Assembly (NCBI GenBank): GCA_029531795.1
Contig: JAPEIS010000010.1
Location: 1,116,001-1,180,000, forward strand
From: Sclerotinia nivalis
Taxonomy: Eukaryota; Ascomycota; Leotiomycetes; Helotiales; Sclerotiniaceae
Length of the DNA: 64,000 nucleotides
Direction of reading: 5' to 3'
In this document: positions 35,870 through 49,171 of the stretch, one piece after another
Position numbering within the stretch: position 1 is the stretch's first letter
How the letters are laid out: every line of letters starts with the position of its first letter
Made by a program: the position numbers and the translations under genes
The notes under the pieces: model-generated
Seen by the model: only the letters and a program-made list of their open reading frames with translations
Databases searched by the model: none
What the model was told of the DNA's origin: nothing

Positions 35870-36884
35870 ATTTCAGGTACATTAATCTATTGTATATAGA
35901 TACTTAAGTTTGATAAAGTTATTATTATTCGAAATATTATATTCAACGAAAATTTCATTTACCGTATGGATTCTGTCAATCAAATGATCGATATTCACAA
36001 TACAGAAAAGCTTAAGCAACTTATTAAAGTCTTAGATATACAGGATTATATAGAAATGGATAGAATGATCATTCAATACAAGGATAATCGTGATAATTTC
36101 ACTTATTTATTTATAGATATTGATCGAAAAGCTCTTGATTTATCTATTATATATACTTCAGATTTACTACTTACAAACGAACTGGTCTTGGGGATGGGTG
36201 TAGATCTGAAAGGTGATGATGGGAATACAAAAGTCGATTTAGGACCATTCAATTTATCTAATAATACAAATGATAATAATAAAGTATACAATAGAGATAT
36301 ATGAGTATTGATCGATCCTTCTATTAGAGAGATCGGAAATGCCGATTCTGTTATTGAAGGGCAATTACATTTCGAGGGTAAAGATATTGGTATTGTTCAA
36401 GGGAATGCTTGTAATGATAATTCGAACCTCGATTTAATGAAATGTATTGATATAGGGAATATAGAGTTTGAATCTACTAATTATATTATCGAAGTTTTTC
36501 ATAGTAAATACGAAAGTAATCCAGAATCTCCTCTAATCGATCAATTACAATATTCCAAAAGGAAATTTGTATATTAAAATGATCTATTAGAATATTTTAT
36601 AAAAGAAATCCAATTATCGGAAAAACTATTATACTTTATACTATTTCTCGATAGATTTATAAAGGACTTACGGATTTATAATTTTGAAAAGAAATCGAAG
36701 AAAACTCGTTTAATAAGGATTGAAATATTTAGGACTTAGATTGATCTATTTGAATTTCAATTATTCAATTATCAATCGGAATTATCTCTTTTCTAAAATT
36801 ATATTCTAAAGTAATCAATATATATTCGAAAATAATTATATATATAATAATACTATTAAAGAAATAATTTCAATATTAGGATTT
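35870..36884 (+). pseudogene. Copia-B B2 pol, linker to reverse transcriptase (fragment)
   Basis: Two open stretches lie in one register: MDSVNQMIDIHNTEKLKQLI from 35966 to 36301, then 36308-36574 (QLHFEGKDIGIVQGNACNDN). They correspond to B1 16686-17066 and B3 40771-40529, an acidic integrase-RT linker, followed by the start of RT (IEIFR, FEFQLF, about 36720-36790). The fragment is cut at 36884 by B3 and lacks the RT active site. Confidence 0.75.
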
Positions 36885-37243
36885 TATTACGAGATAGTAC
36901 GATCATAGAGTACATTAAAGAGATTGGGGAGAAGATGATTATAATGAAGTGATAAAGTTAAGTGTATATTGAATAAGAATTGTATTGAATGATCTGTTTT
37001 CGATTTTAAGAATCGTGGGTGGTATATATAGATTTAATAGAAGCTATCTAATTGACAAAAAGTATTAATTAGGTTAGGCTTCGATTTGTATGATATTAGA
37101 AGAGGGTTGATGATTATAAAGATCGATAAGATTTAGAAAAATCTGATAATTAATCTGAAATAAAGAGTATAATAATTGTGGAGTATAAAGTGATTGTAGA
37201 TCATCTGTTATATAAATCAGATATTATATAATTATTCATGATA
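36885..37243 (-). repeat. 3' LTR of copia-B B3 (359 bp)
   Basis: The sense strand starts TATCATGAATAATTATATAAT at 37243 (TG changed to TA) and ends GTACTATCTCGTAATA at 36885. It aligns with the B1 and B0 LTRs. Confidence 0.8.
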
Positions 37244-37384
37244 TATTCTTTAGATCGAGAATTGGTTTATAATAATAAGAAAAGATTGTAAAGAGTAATA
37301 ATTGATCAAATATAAAGTATAGGTTTTGATAATATATAGGTATCGATTTCGAGCAATTCCGATTGAAATTGATGGCGTGGTTTA

Positions 37385-37600
37385 ATTTGATCGATTAATT
37401 GACTATATTGATCAAATTAACCAAATTGACCATTTCGCGATTACGTTGATAAGGTTGATCCATTGACTATATTGATTATTTTGAATATTGATCATTTAGA
37501 TAGAGTTGATTGTTTTAGTCGTATTGATCAATTGATATAAAGAAATGAATATAAGTTGTAATGTATTGGTCGATTTGATTGATATAGTCGGTTTTGATTA
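37385..37600 (-). repeat. GATCAA-rich repeat array of copia-B B3
   Basis: TTGATCAA-type units occur every 9-12 bases, the reverse complement of the arrays in B1 and B4, between the TRIM-like module and the 3' LTR. Confidence 0.65.
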
Positions 37601-37610
37601 GTAATAACGA

Positions 37611-38368
37611 ACTAGCTGGTGTAGTATATATGTGCGATCAAATTTCATCGATTTTGTATAGTATTATGATGGTGTTTTGTTCGAAAGTGTACAATGCTGC
37701 AAATGGTTCGTGATTAATATAATCGAATTAATCAAACGATACAACGAGGTTTCGAAAAGCTTGATAAGATTCGAAAAAGAAGAGTATGATCGAAAAGATC
37801 TGAAAATATAAATTATCTTATTCTTTATCTTGTAGTATAATCATTGTGATAACTATCAAGGTGATATTTTTGAGATGATTTATATCTTTACGGTTGTTAT
37901 GTAAGAGTGAATTGAGGAGGACCTTGATTGTATATAAATTCAACGAAATTTGTTTGTATATTCATGTAATCGATTAGTAGATGGGTTATATCTTTTAGTC
38001 AGTATTATATATAATATTAATCATGTCAAAATGGATAGAGAAGATCTTCGATCGTATATTAATTTGATAAAATTTGTTTATAGATGTATACAATCGATTT
38101 TCTGTTCAATTTTGAATGGTATTACTTTTATACCGAGGATCGAAGAGAGGAGAGATATCGAAAAGAAAAGAGATAAGAAATAATAAAAAGAGTCGGTAAT
38201 GAATTAAATAACTTTTGTTTTATTATAAGTTTTTGAATAGAAGGATATTGTAACAATAGTTACGAACTAGTTGATGTTATATATATATACAAACAAAATT
38301 CATTAATTTAGTATAATATTATAATAGTATTAAATTCGAAAGTATACAACACAGTAGATGATCCATGA
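37611..38368 (-). repeat. TRIM-like module of copia-B B3
   Basis: Direct repeats at about 38368-38251 and 37712-37611 flank about 540 bp, including the frame-like stretch at 37950-38180 that also occurs in B1 (19621-19388) and B4 (49571-49338). The conserved internal stretch is part of the repeat, not evidence of a gene. Confidence 0.65.
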
Positions 38369-38399
38369 TTATTCTTATTCAATTTCTGTAATCCTATTG

Positions 38400-41336
38400 T
38401 TAATATCCTATAGGTTTAGAAAAAAGCGGAAGTGTTCGAATTTTTGTTGTATAAGGTTTTTGATGAATTTGTCGGCCGTTATGTCAACAATTGGAAGGTA
38501 AATCATATAAAAGCTCCCTTTTGAATATTCCTGTCGTAATTATATATTCTATATATCGATATACTTGAGTTTTGTAGTGATTCGTTCGTTTTTATCAATT
38601 ACCAATCTGATTGTTTATTAGTTATCATAGAATATTGATATGGATTCTTTTATTACAAGATCGATTTCTTTTAGGAAGTGTAGAATTGCTATTGTTTCTT
38701 TTGATGTACGCTCGATATCAAATAATTCTACTTCAATAGTTAAGGTAATCATAGTATCCTACTCAAATACTTTCTATACAATTAAACCATCGAAAAAGAA
38801 TATAATGTACCTTTAGGATGATCTACAAATATCAAGATCATCTGCAAAAGAAATATCTAAAAAGACAAAAAATTGTAGTATTTAATTATCGCTGTATTGT
38901 ATTATAAGAAACCTTATATTCCAAAGATATTCAAAACAATGATCAACAGTTTTTATATATTCAATCGATAGATTAATCAAGTAATAACTTAGTTGCAAAA
39001 TAACGAATAAGATATCTGCTTTTATTATAATCATAATATATAAAATTGATCCCACTTTCTCTTGATACAATTTGACTATATATATAGAAGCTTGACCTGA
39101 ATTTTTCCGAAATATCATTATAAAAAGCAATGTATATACAGTCCCATTTATTACTTTAAATTTTTTAACAATCTTTTCAATATATATATCATAAACTAGC
39201 AATAGCTTTTTCTTGAATCGATTACGAAGGATTTGTATTTCTAAAAACCATTTTATATCTTCAAGATTATATAACTCATATACAGCTTTGATTCCTTTAA
39301 TGATTTTTGTGATAACTAATTTGTTTTTTTTGTAATATATAATCTGAACATTATCTACAAAGAATAAAATTATAATAATGTACTCTGAATTGATATAGAG
39401 ATATAGTTTCTTTTTACATTATACTAATTCTAGTTTTTCAAATGTTCAAATGAAATCCCTGAATTATATTGTAAGGGAATCTCGAAGATTATACAATATT
39501 CGATCAATAATAATATATTTGTTAGAGATTTTGTAATTATCAAAAAGATAATATATAATTGGGATATTAAAAGGATCATACAAAGCATTAATGAAAGTAT
39601 TAATTATATTGTATTACTTGGTTTTGAGATCATATTTGGCAACAATTGCTATAATGATTCGGAATAATCGGTTAGCAAATATAACAGTATAAATAGTTTC
39701 AATTGTACTTTTAATCTAAAAATCTTTTTGTACTACTAAACGAAAACGGTAACAAATGATTAGACTTTAATTATTGTATTTATATATAAACATCCATTGA
39801 AGAAGGATCGGTTTTATAAATTCCGATCCGGAATCGATTTTACGCTAAGTATTCCTAACCTTAAAATTATTAACCTCAAGATCGCAGTTCTACTTAAACC
39901 AATATCCTATTTGATGATCTTCTAATTGATAATAAAAGCAAAATAGCTTCGAAACTATAGAGATATAAATTCGAGAAAGAAATATTGTTTGTGATTTATA
40001 AGTAATAGATCAAATAAACAGCAATAATAATATTATTTCAATTCCAACAATGATTATACTATGAACTGTTACAAATTGAGAATGTTCTTCTATATCATCC
40101 ATTTTAATTTGATCAAACTAAAAAATAGAATGAAAATCGTTGAAGCGGTTTAATCCCAATAAGCCTATCCTTTATACGATGACGGTTTCTATATAGGATC
40201 CAGCATTGGGATTATTTCCTTGATAGCGTTGTTGTATACACAGTTGTTTTCGGATATATACTAGTTGCTCTAGGATATAGTATTGGAAGAGAGGTGACTT
40301 CGGTTGGTAATCGAATGATTGAAATTTAGATGGGTTAATCTGAACCCTGAATATTTCAATTTTTATAAAACGAGCTCTCTTAGATATCCTTTCAAGATTA
40401 TGAATCTGTAAATCTTCAATGAGCCTATCGAAAGATAGTATAGGACACAATAATCTTTCCGATAATTGGATTTCCTTTACAGTATACTCTAGTTAATTAC
40501 ATTAATATACTTACTTCCTTTTGGAATATTATAATTGATCGATTGAAAGAAGCTCTAGATCACTTTCGTATTCACCACAAAGAACTTCAATAGTACAACC
40601 AATAGACTCAAACTCTATATTCCTCATATCAATATATTCCACAAAATCGGGGTTCAAGTTATCATTACAAATATCCCTTTGAGCAACACTATCATCTTTA
40701 CCTACAAAATGTAGTTGCCCTTCAATAGCAAAATCGACATTTTCGGTTTCTTCAATAAGAGAATCGATCAATATTCATATATCTTTATTACTTGCTCTAT
40801 CATCATCACTTAAAGGATTAAATGAATTGGATAATTCTAAACCGGGTTTTATATTTTCATCATCACTTTCTAGATCCTCTTCCATTTTCGAAACCAACTC
40901 GTTCGTGAGCAATGAATCTGAAATACATTTAATGATTGAATCAAAAGTTTTCCGATTAATAAAAATGAATAAATGAATAAAATCATTACAATTATTCTTA
41001 TATTAAATGATTATTCTGTCCATTTCGATATGATCCTGTATATCGAAAACTTTTGTTAATTACTTGAACTCTTCTGTATTGTAAATATCGATTATTTGAT
41101 TAATAGAATTTATACAATAAATGAAATCTTCATTGAATATAATATTCCAAATGATAATAATTCTATCGAACTTGAGTACCTATATACAATAAATTAATAT
41201 ACTTGGGATATAGCCTACCAAATACTCAATATATACTCAAAGATTGATTTTGTACCATCTTCTACTGAATCCAGCTTTTCTATTCTTATTCAAAGAATAA
41301 ACTCTACATCTATATCTATAGATCCCTGTTAAGATC
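38400..41336 (-). pseudogene. Copia-B B3 pol, linker, reverse transcriptase and RNase H
   Basis: This is the reverse-strand counterpart of B1 16640-19195. Open pieces are the acidic linker (40771-40529, FAIEGQLHFVGKDDSVAQRD), the RT N-terminus (40450-40172, starting MCPILSFDRLIEDLQIHNLE) and the RT connection/RNase H region (39202-38882, YIEKIVKKFKVINGTVYTL). The active-site stretch reads FVDNVQIIYYKKN near 39345, D-N where copia has D-D. Stops between the pieces fit RIP. It would be the best copy for inferring the family consensus. Confidence 0.75.
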
Positions 41337-41611
41337 ACATAGGCAAAGAATCAATTAGTCGTAAAACCGTAGCCAAACTTTTCATTACCCTTTCTAATCA
41401 TGAATAAACTATTACTTTTAAGTTCAATCAATAAAGAGATATCAGAACGCCTATAGTTCGCCACCATTCCTGTCCTTTCATAAGCAATACAAAGAAGCTT
41501 GTTTACTAAACATTCCAAACTGATCGATGACGTTCCTACGCTGATGATTCGAAATGAGAACGCCTCCATTTAGGTTTCTTGTTTTGACGAAACTGTTGCG
41601 TGATCGTAACA
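41337..41611. repeat. Solo LTR, family 2 (275 bp)
   Basis: The plus strand starts TGTTAAGATCACATAGGC and ends GCGTGATCGTAACA, with TGTTAxGATC inverted at both ends. A perfect 5-bp duplication ATCCC flanks it (41332-41336 and 41612-41616). It interrupts the copia-B B3 integrase, whose uninterrupted sequence in B4 reads AATGGGATCTATAAATACGG. It is much less AT-rich than its surroundings. Two accidental reverse-strand frames of 72 and 77 codons overlap it; they are not genes. Confidence 0.88.
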
Positions 41612-41616
41612 ATCCC

Positions 41617-43017
41617 ATTCCAATTGAAATAAAGATCGTTAGATATTTTTTCTGTGAATAAAAGATTATCTTTATAGAAATAATTACAAAATCATATATT
41701 GAATATCTCATTTAAAAATTTAAAGGATTTGATCTTCAAAGAACTTATATTATACAAATAGATTACGATTTGTATTATTTCTATCTATAATTTGCCTGAT
41801 AAATCCGATATGATCTTCATTTTAATCTATTTCGTAATGTCACGGGTAATCACATGATACCTGATTCACATGACTGGTGATCTACGATCACCCCATACTC
41901 CACGATCATTATACCCCTCATTTCACATTAGTTATCAGGCCCTTCTAGATCTTGTCGATCCTTACGATCGTCAACCCTCTCCTGATATCATACAGATCGA
42001 AGCCTAGCCTAATTGATGCTTCTCGTCGGCTAGATAGCTTCCATTAAGTGTCTATATATACCACCTACGATCCTTAAGATCGAGGGCAGATCATTCAACA
42101 CAGTTCTCATTTCAATACACACTTAACTCTATCACTTCACTATAACCATCTTCTCCCCGATCTCTTCAACGTGCTCCGTGATCGTACTATCTCGTGATAC
42201 GTAACTATTTCTTGATCTACACATTCTGATCCTCTATTGAATTCGTATATATAAAAAGGAAATAGTTTAAATTCAATATCTTCTTACTTAATCCATTTCT
42301 CGAAAAATATATCTTCTATAATCCCAATAATAGATATATCGTTATCTTGTTTGATTCCTATAATTATTAAACTATACTTATAATAAACTCAAACAAAAAA
42401 CTTTGTATAATAGAAAATACTTCATTATAAGTTTTCCTATAAAAAGAATACAAAAAGATCTTGCTATTGTATATATCTTTAATTATAAAAAGCTATAATA
42501 CATTTGTATACTCTTTATCGAAATCAAAAAGATCCCATTGGATTTTATAGAATAATTGAAGCGATTGGCGATTACTCGATATACAAGAAATAATCTATTT
42601 CGTATAGATACAAGTATAATCTATACATTCAATACAAATAATATCTTTTATCTTTACATTTTGTACTATAAACATTAGATATTCGAATACTTCCTTTTTC
42701 AAATATCCTGAGTATTCATACTATAGTTTATTCGTATCTTCTCTAAAAAGAAATGGATTATAAAATCAATAAAATGCTTTATTGATTTTATAATTCATTA
42801 TTGAATATATCAAGAAAGAATTGCTTACAGAAATAGATAAGAAAATACTCGAATAAATTGAAAATAGTTTGTATTCTAAGAATACAAAATTTTCAATACA
42901 AATACATTTAACTATTACAATACTATTTGAAAGATCTTCTTTATAAAGAATACAATTGTATCCAGAATACTATACATCAACTTTCAACAATCGAACCTTC
43001 GAAACAATATTAATATA
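41617..43017 (-). pseudogene. Copia-B B3 integrase and protease end (interrupted by a solo LTR)
   Basis: Reading leftwards from 43017, the sequence parallels B4 from 45180 to 46210: end of protease, GAG-pre-integrase and integrase core. It is interrupted at 41838-42199 by a solo copia-B LTR and at 41611 by another solo LTR. No frame over 60 codons survives. Identification rests on collinearity with B4 and B0. Confidence 0.7.
41838..42199 (+). repeat. Solo LTR of copia-B (362 bp)
   Basis: It starts TGTCACGGGTAATCACATGA and ends CTATCTCGTGATA, with a perfect 5-bp duplication CGTAA (41833-41837 and 42200-42204). It is the least mutated copia-B LTR here: the cytosines missing from the B0, B1 and B3 LTRs are still present. 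It therefore fixes the LTR boundaries of the family. It arose by recombination between the two LTRs of a full insertion into B3. Confidence 0.92.
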
Positions 43018-43401
43018 TGTCACGGGTAATCACATATTACCTAAATCATATATAAATGATCTATGATCAATACATCATCGCTTTCCTACATTATTTATAT
43101 CGTACGATCATCGTATGTTTTCTTATATCATTCGTATTCAGACTATTCTAAATCCTTGATTATCTTTACGATTAATCAAGATGATCCTGATATAATATCA
43201 TTAGAAATCATACCTCAATAATATATCTCATCAATTAGATAACGAAGATCTAGTTTATATATACAACCTTCGATTGATAGAATCGAAGGTAAGTCATTGA
43301 ACAAGTTCTTATTCAATTAGATATTTAACTTTATCATTTCAATAAAACCATCTTCTTCCTGATCCTTTTAATATATTCTATGATCATATTATCTCATGAT
43401 A
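43018..43401 (+). repeat. 5' LTR of copia-B B4 (384 bp)
   Basis: It starts TGTCACGGGTAATCACATAT and ends TATCTCATGATA. It shares ends and the last 200 bp or so with the 360-bp LTR type, but differs in the middle (43060-43150), so B4 represents a subfamily. Confidence 0.85.
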
Positions 43402-43416
43402 ATTATAAGCCCGGTA
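43402..43416 (+). other. Primer binding site of copia-B B4
   Basis: ATTATAAGCCCGGTA follows the LTR. Allowing one G-to-A change it contains TTATGAGCCC, complementary to the initiator tRNA-Met anticodon arm, as in copia-A. Confidence 0.6.
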
Positions 43417-43892
43417 GCTTTTAATTTACTCAAACTTCTATCCAACGATTATTTAAGTTTATAAAGGATTACTTTTCTTCATTTCAATTCTACTTTCCTC
43501 ATAAGTTCAAATATTCGAACCTTCTCAATTACCTTCCTTTCAATATAACAAAAGATCAAAATGATTTTCTTATTTTCATTATTCGTACTCAATAATCAAA
43601 GTAGTATTTTCATTTGAAAAACAAATATTTAGTTTAAGAAATCTAGAAACAAATCAATCCAAATACTAACCCATTCGTTTCCATTTCAAACATTACTATT
43701 CCAAACTTAGATCTAACAGATGAACTAATTCGTACTCAGATTGATTAATTAATAATCAAATCTTTCATTCTCCCTTTCACTATTGATCTTTAAACGAAAT
43801 ACGATTGAATTAATTAAATTTAATATCAAAAGGAATTCTCAAAATATCTTATAACAATTCAAACAAAAAAGGATCCAAATAAAGATATTAAA

Positions 43893-44835
43893 ATGAACGA
43901 TTCCGATGATTATATATCAGAATCTATTCTATTTAGATTCATTGTTTTATTTCTAATTACTTTCCAAAATATATCTATAGAACTCAATACTCTTCAAATA
44001 GAATATCGATATCGATAATAAGAATATATACAGAATCACAAAGCTTTTCGAGATATCTACAAATAAATTGAGTTATCTATCGATCAAATATATCTTATAG
44101 AGCTATCTATTCTCAATAAAAATATAACAATTCTTTCTTTTAAAATAATCATTCTTTCATTCAAATAAAAACTTGTATCAATAATAACTTCTACTAAATT
44201 AATAGTTCTTCACAAATATCGATCTGTTCTAGTACAAATATCGTTCGATAGAATCAATCTTATCAAATGATATAGAGATTGAATAATCGTTTTTATCAAA
44301 GCTTAAATATATAAGATTACAAAAGTATAAAATAAAATTGTTATCAATACCTTTCTATAAACAATTGGTATTAGGATATTTCCAATTTGAATAAATACTA
44401 TAATAATGCAGATCAAAATAAATAACCAATTCGAAATACCAAACCTTTCATTTAAACAATTCGATGATGTTTTTGAAAGATTAATCTTTCAGGATTCGAT
44501 TGCTTTTAAAACCAAAAAAAAATGTATATTCTATTTTTAATTTTTTTTAAAATGATAAAAAGTTTAAAAAAAATAAAAAGGGATTTAATTTTAGAAATAG
44601 TTAGGATATTAATAGAATCTAGGATTGTTTTTGCAAAACAAAAACTGAATAGAAAAATGGTTTTAGATATTGATATTTTGCAAATAATTGTTGAATTATA
44701 AAGCTAATATTCATTAATAAAACAAATTCGATATCTAGATAATTTTATATCGATTCCGATCTCAAAATAATTAGAAATCGAGCAAACTTATAATCTTGGA
44801 AATATATATACTTTGAATAGATTAAAAAAGAATAG
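43893..44835 (+). pseudogene. Gag-like region of copia-B B4 (broken)
   Basis: From ATG 43893 the frame begins MNDSDDYISES, parallel to MGNSDGNISGS of B0. It then keeps the same charged, helical character with several stops up to the protease. A run of A/T homopolymers at 44510-44590 may hide small indels. No zinc knuckle is visible. Confidence 0.5.
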
Positions 44836-46325
44836 ATGAAATCCAATATAAATTCTTCTAAATATATATTCAATATTGTTATTCTTGATGCTCGAATCGA
44901 TAGAACAGGGATTTACTTTACCACTATAGAAGTTCATCATTTCTTCAATAATACCCTGCTTGATAATTGTAGTGCTATATATATCATAAACGATATCTCT
45001 CTTTTTGATAACAATCAATATATATTATCTGATCTAAATAATCTTATAAAAGCAGATATTACATCCTTCCAAATTCTAAACTGTAATACCTGTATACTCA
45101 AAAGTATTATTATAAAAGAAGGATATTCTAACAATGATCTTGTTTTGAATAATATAATACTTATCTCTGGTTTCTATATCAATATCGTCTCGGAGGCTCG
45201 ATTATTGAAAGCTGGTGTATGGTATTCTGAATACAACTGTACTCTCCGTAAAGGGGATCTGTCAAATAGCATTGTGGTTGTTCAATATACTTGTACTGAA
45301 AATTTTGTATTCCTAAAATACAAATTACTTTTTATTTATTCGAGTACTCTTTTATCAATTCTTATAAACAATCCTTTTTTGATATATCTAATTATGAATT
45401 GTAAGATTAATAAAGCATTTCACCGATCTCGTAATCAATTTTTTCCAAGAGAAGATACAAATGAATTATAGTATAAACGTTTAAGATATTTAAAAAAAGA
45501 AACATTCGAATATTTAGTATTTGTAACAAGAAATATCAAAATAAAAGATATCATTCGTATCGAATATACAGACTATACTTGTATATATACGAAACAGATT
45601 ATCTTTTGTATATCGAATAATCATCAACTATTTCGGTTATTTTACAAAATCCAATAAGATCTTTTTGATTTCGAAAAAGAATATACAAATATATTATAGC
45701 TTTTTGTAATCAAAGAAATATATAGTGGTAAGATTTTCTCGTATCTTTTTTATAGGAAGATCTACAATGAAATGTTTTTCATTATATAAAGCTTCTTTAT
45801 TTGAGTTCATTGTAAATACGGTCTAGCAATTATAGAAATCAAATAGAATAACGATATATCTGTTATTGGGATTATAGAAGATATACTATTCGAGAAATGG
45901 ATTGAACAAGAAGGTATTGAGTTTGAGTTATTCTCTTTTTATATATACGAATCTAATAAAGGATCAGAATACATAGATCAAGAAATAATTATGAAATAGA
46001 TCAAAATGTAAATCACAATGGATTTATTAAACAAATTTTAGATAGAAATAGTGCAGATTGCAATCTATTTATACAATATAAATTCTTTGAAAGCCAAATC
46101 CTTCAAATCTTTTAATGAGATACTCGATATATGGTTTTGTGATTATCTTTGTAAAGACAATCCTTTGTTTGCAGAGAAAATATCTGACGATCTTTATTTC
46201 AATTGGAATGGGATCTATAAATACGGATGTTGAGTTTATTTCTTGGATAAAAACAGAGAGATTGAAATTAATAGAAGATAGTATAAGATTAATTCTCGAA
46301 TATATATTGGGTATTTGATGGATTA
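44836..46325 (+). pseudogene. Copia-B B4 protease and integrase (broken)
   Basis: A 211-codon open frame from ATG 44836 to 45471 holds the aspartic protease (LLDNCSAIYIIND in place of the D-S-G loop; YINIVSEARLLKAGVWYS at its end), the longest open copia-B piece in the window. After the stop the register continues through GAG-pre-integrase (FEYLVFVTRNIKIKDI), the integrase core (WIEQEGIEFELFSFYIYES) and the C-terminal part (IAIYLYNINSLKAKSFKSFN, 46051-46230). Stops at 45469, 45655, 45835 and elsewhere are RIP-type. Confidence 0.78.
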
Positions 46326-49160
46326 CATCCTAGATATATTAATCTATTATATATGAATACCCAAACTTGATAAAATTATTATTATTCGAAATATTATATT
46401 CAACGAAAATTTCATTTACTGTATAGATTCTGTTAATCAAATGATCAATATTTATAATACAAAAGAACTCAAATAATTTGTTAAAGCCTTCGATATACAG
46501 AATTATATAGAAATAGATGAAATAATCATTCAATATAAAAACAATTGTAATAATTTCATTTACTTATTTATAGATACTAATCGAAAAGCTTTTGACTTAT
46601 CCATCAAGTGCATTTCAAATCTACTATCTACAAACGAACTGGTCTCAAAGGTAGATATAGATCTGAGGAATAATGATGGGAATATAGAAGTCGATTTAGG
46701 ATTATCCAATTCATTTAATAAATCAGATGATAACGATAAAACAAGCAATAAAGATATACAAGCATCAATCGATTCTTCTATTAAAAAGATCGGAAATACC
46801 GATTCTGCTATTAAAGGATAACTACATTTCGAAGATAAAGATATTGATACTATTCAAAAGAATACTTGTAACGATAACTCGAATCCCGATTTTGCGGAAT
46901 ATATTGATATAGGGAATATAGAGTTTGAGCTTACTGGTTGTACTACTGAAGTTCTTTGTAATAAATACAAAAGTGATTCAGAACCTTCTCTAATCGATCA
47001 ATTATAATGTTCCAAAAGGAAATCTGTATACTGGAATGATCCACCAGAATATTCCGTAGAAGAAATCCAGTCACCGGAAAGACTACTACGCTTTATATTA
47101 TCTTTTAATAGATTTATAAAGGATTTGCGGATTTATAATCTTGAAAGAGAATCGAAGAGAGTTTGTCTAATAAGGATTGAAATACTTAAGGTTTAAATTA
47201 ATTCGTTTGAATTTCAATTATTCGATTATCAATCGGAGTCATTTCTTTTTCAAAATTGTATCCCAAAATAAATAGTATATATCTGAAGGCAACTGTATAT
47301 ATAATAATATTATTAGGGAAACAATCTCAATGTTGGTTCTTATATTGGAATTGTCATCGTGCAAAAGACGGATTCATTGGGATTAAATTGCCTTAATGAT
47401 TTCTATTCTATCTTTTGATGTAATCAATCTAAAATGAACAATATAGAAGAACATTTACAATTTGTAATAGTTTATAATATGATCATTATTGGAATTAAAA
47501 CAAAGCCATTATTGCTGTCTATATGGTCTATAGTCAATGGATCATAGATAATATCTTTCCCTCGAATTTATACTTCTACAATTCCGAAGCTACTCTGCTT
47601 TTACTATCAATTAAAAGAATATCAAATGGGATATTGATTCAAACAGGATTGCGATCTTGAAGTTAATAACCTTAAGGTTAGGAATATATAATATAAAATC
47701 GATTCCGGATCGGAATTTATAAAACCGATCTTTTTTTAATAGGTGTTTATATATAAATGCGATAATCAAAGATTAGTTATTCGTTACTGTTTTCGTTTAG
47801 TGATATAAGGAGACCTTTACGCTAAAAGTATTATTGAAACTACTTATATCGTTACATTTGCTAATCGATTATTCCAAATCGCAATAACAATTATCGTCAA
47901 ATACGATTTCGAAATAAAACAATATGATGTAATTAATACTTTTGTTAATATTCTGTACGACTTTTTTGATATCTCAATTGTATACTATCTTTCTAACAGT
48001 TACAAAATCCCTAACAAAAATGTAATCATTAATCGAGTTTTGTATAGTCTCCGTGATTCCCCAGTAATATAATTCAGGGATTTCATTCGAACATTCGAAA
48101 AACTAGGATTGGTATAATATAAAAAGGAATTGTATTTATATATAAATTTAGAGTATATTATTATGATCTTATTCTTTGTAAATGATATTTAGATTATATA
48201 TTACAAAAAGAACAAATTAGCTATCATCAAAATCATTAAAAGAATCAAAGCTGTATATAAATTATATAACCTTGGAGATACAAAATGGTTTCTAGAAATA
48301 CATATCCTTCGTGATCGATTCAAGAAAAAGCTATAATTAGTTCATGATATATACATTGAGAAGATTGCTAAGAAATTTAAAGCAATTAATGGGACAGTAT
48401 ACACACTGCTGCCCATAATAGTATTTCGGAAAAAGTCAGATTAGGTTTCTATATATATAATTAAACTATATCAGAAAAAAGTGGGATCAGTCTTATATAC
48501 TACAATCATAATAAAAACAAATATCTTATTTGTTGTTTCGCAATTGAACTATTATTTGATTAATCTATCGATCGAATATATGAAAGCTGTTGATTATTGT
48601 TTTGAATATCTTTGAAATATAAGATTTCTTGCAATACAATATAACAATGATCAGATACTACAATTTTTCGTCTTCTCAGATACTTCTTTCACGGATGATT
48701 CTGATATATTTCAATCATCCCAAGAATATATTATATCCCTTTTCGGTGATTTAATTATATAGAAAACATCTAAACAAGATACTATAACTACCTCAACTAT
48801 TAAAGCTGAACTATTCGGTATTGAATATACATCAAAAGAAATTATAACAACTTTATATTTCCTAAAGGAAATCGATTTTGCAGTAAAAGAATCTATATCA
48901 ATATTTTATAATAATCAACAAACAATTAGATTAGTAATTAATGAGAACGAATGAATAACTACAAAGCTAAAGTATATCGATATACAGAATATATAATTGT
49001 GATAGAAATATTCAAAAGGAAACTTTTATATAATCTACCTTTCAATTGCCAATATAATAGCCGACGAGCTCACCAAGAATTTTATATGACAAAAGTTCGA
49101 ACACTTATGTTCTCTCTTGAACCTATAGGATATTAACAATAGGATCATAGAGATTAAATA
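46326..49160 (+). pseudogene. Copia-B B4 pol, linker, reverse transcriptase and RNase H (broken)
   Basis: Collinear with B1 16640-19195 and B3. The acidic linker lies at about 46600-47000. The RT active-site stretch near 48180 reads F-V-N-D-I, where the first aspartate is changed. RNase H includes TIKAELFGIEYTSKE (about 48795-48840) and NIIADELTKN (about 49045-49080), the ADxLTK end of copia pol. Stops are frequent; the register is mostly kept. Confidence 0.75.
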
Positions 49161-49171
49161 AGAATAATCAT

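Larger units (their letters stand above)
20699..36884 (+). mobile_element. Copia-B copy B2, interrupted by Gypsy-G G2
   Basis: B2 is visible as 20699-21064 and 35865-36884, split by G2. Joined, these match B4 from about 45960 to 47330 (integrase end, linker, start of RT). The left end was displaced by B1. The right end is cut by B3 at 36885, and the expected continuation of B2 is not found further right in the window. Confidence 0.75.
36885..43017 (-). mobile_element. Copia-B copy B3, least mutated copy, cut by B4
   Basis: Reading leftwards from 43017: protease end, integrase, linker, RT, RNase H, TRIM-like module, GATCAA array, and 3' LTR at 37243-36885. Two solo LTRs interrupt it (41337-41611 and 41838-42199). 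The 5' part (5' LTR, gag) is missing because B4 begins at 43018 inside the protease. Its linker and early RT keep more G and C than the other copies. On the left it joins B2 in mid-RT. Confidence 0.8.

Noticed and set aside
41351..41711. Two overlapping reverse-strand frames of 72 and 77 codons that look like a small gene
   Set aside because: They lie mostly inside a 275-bp solo LTR with a perfect ATCCC duplication; being less RIP-mutated, the LTR simply has fewer stops.
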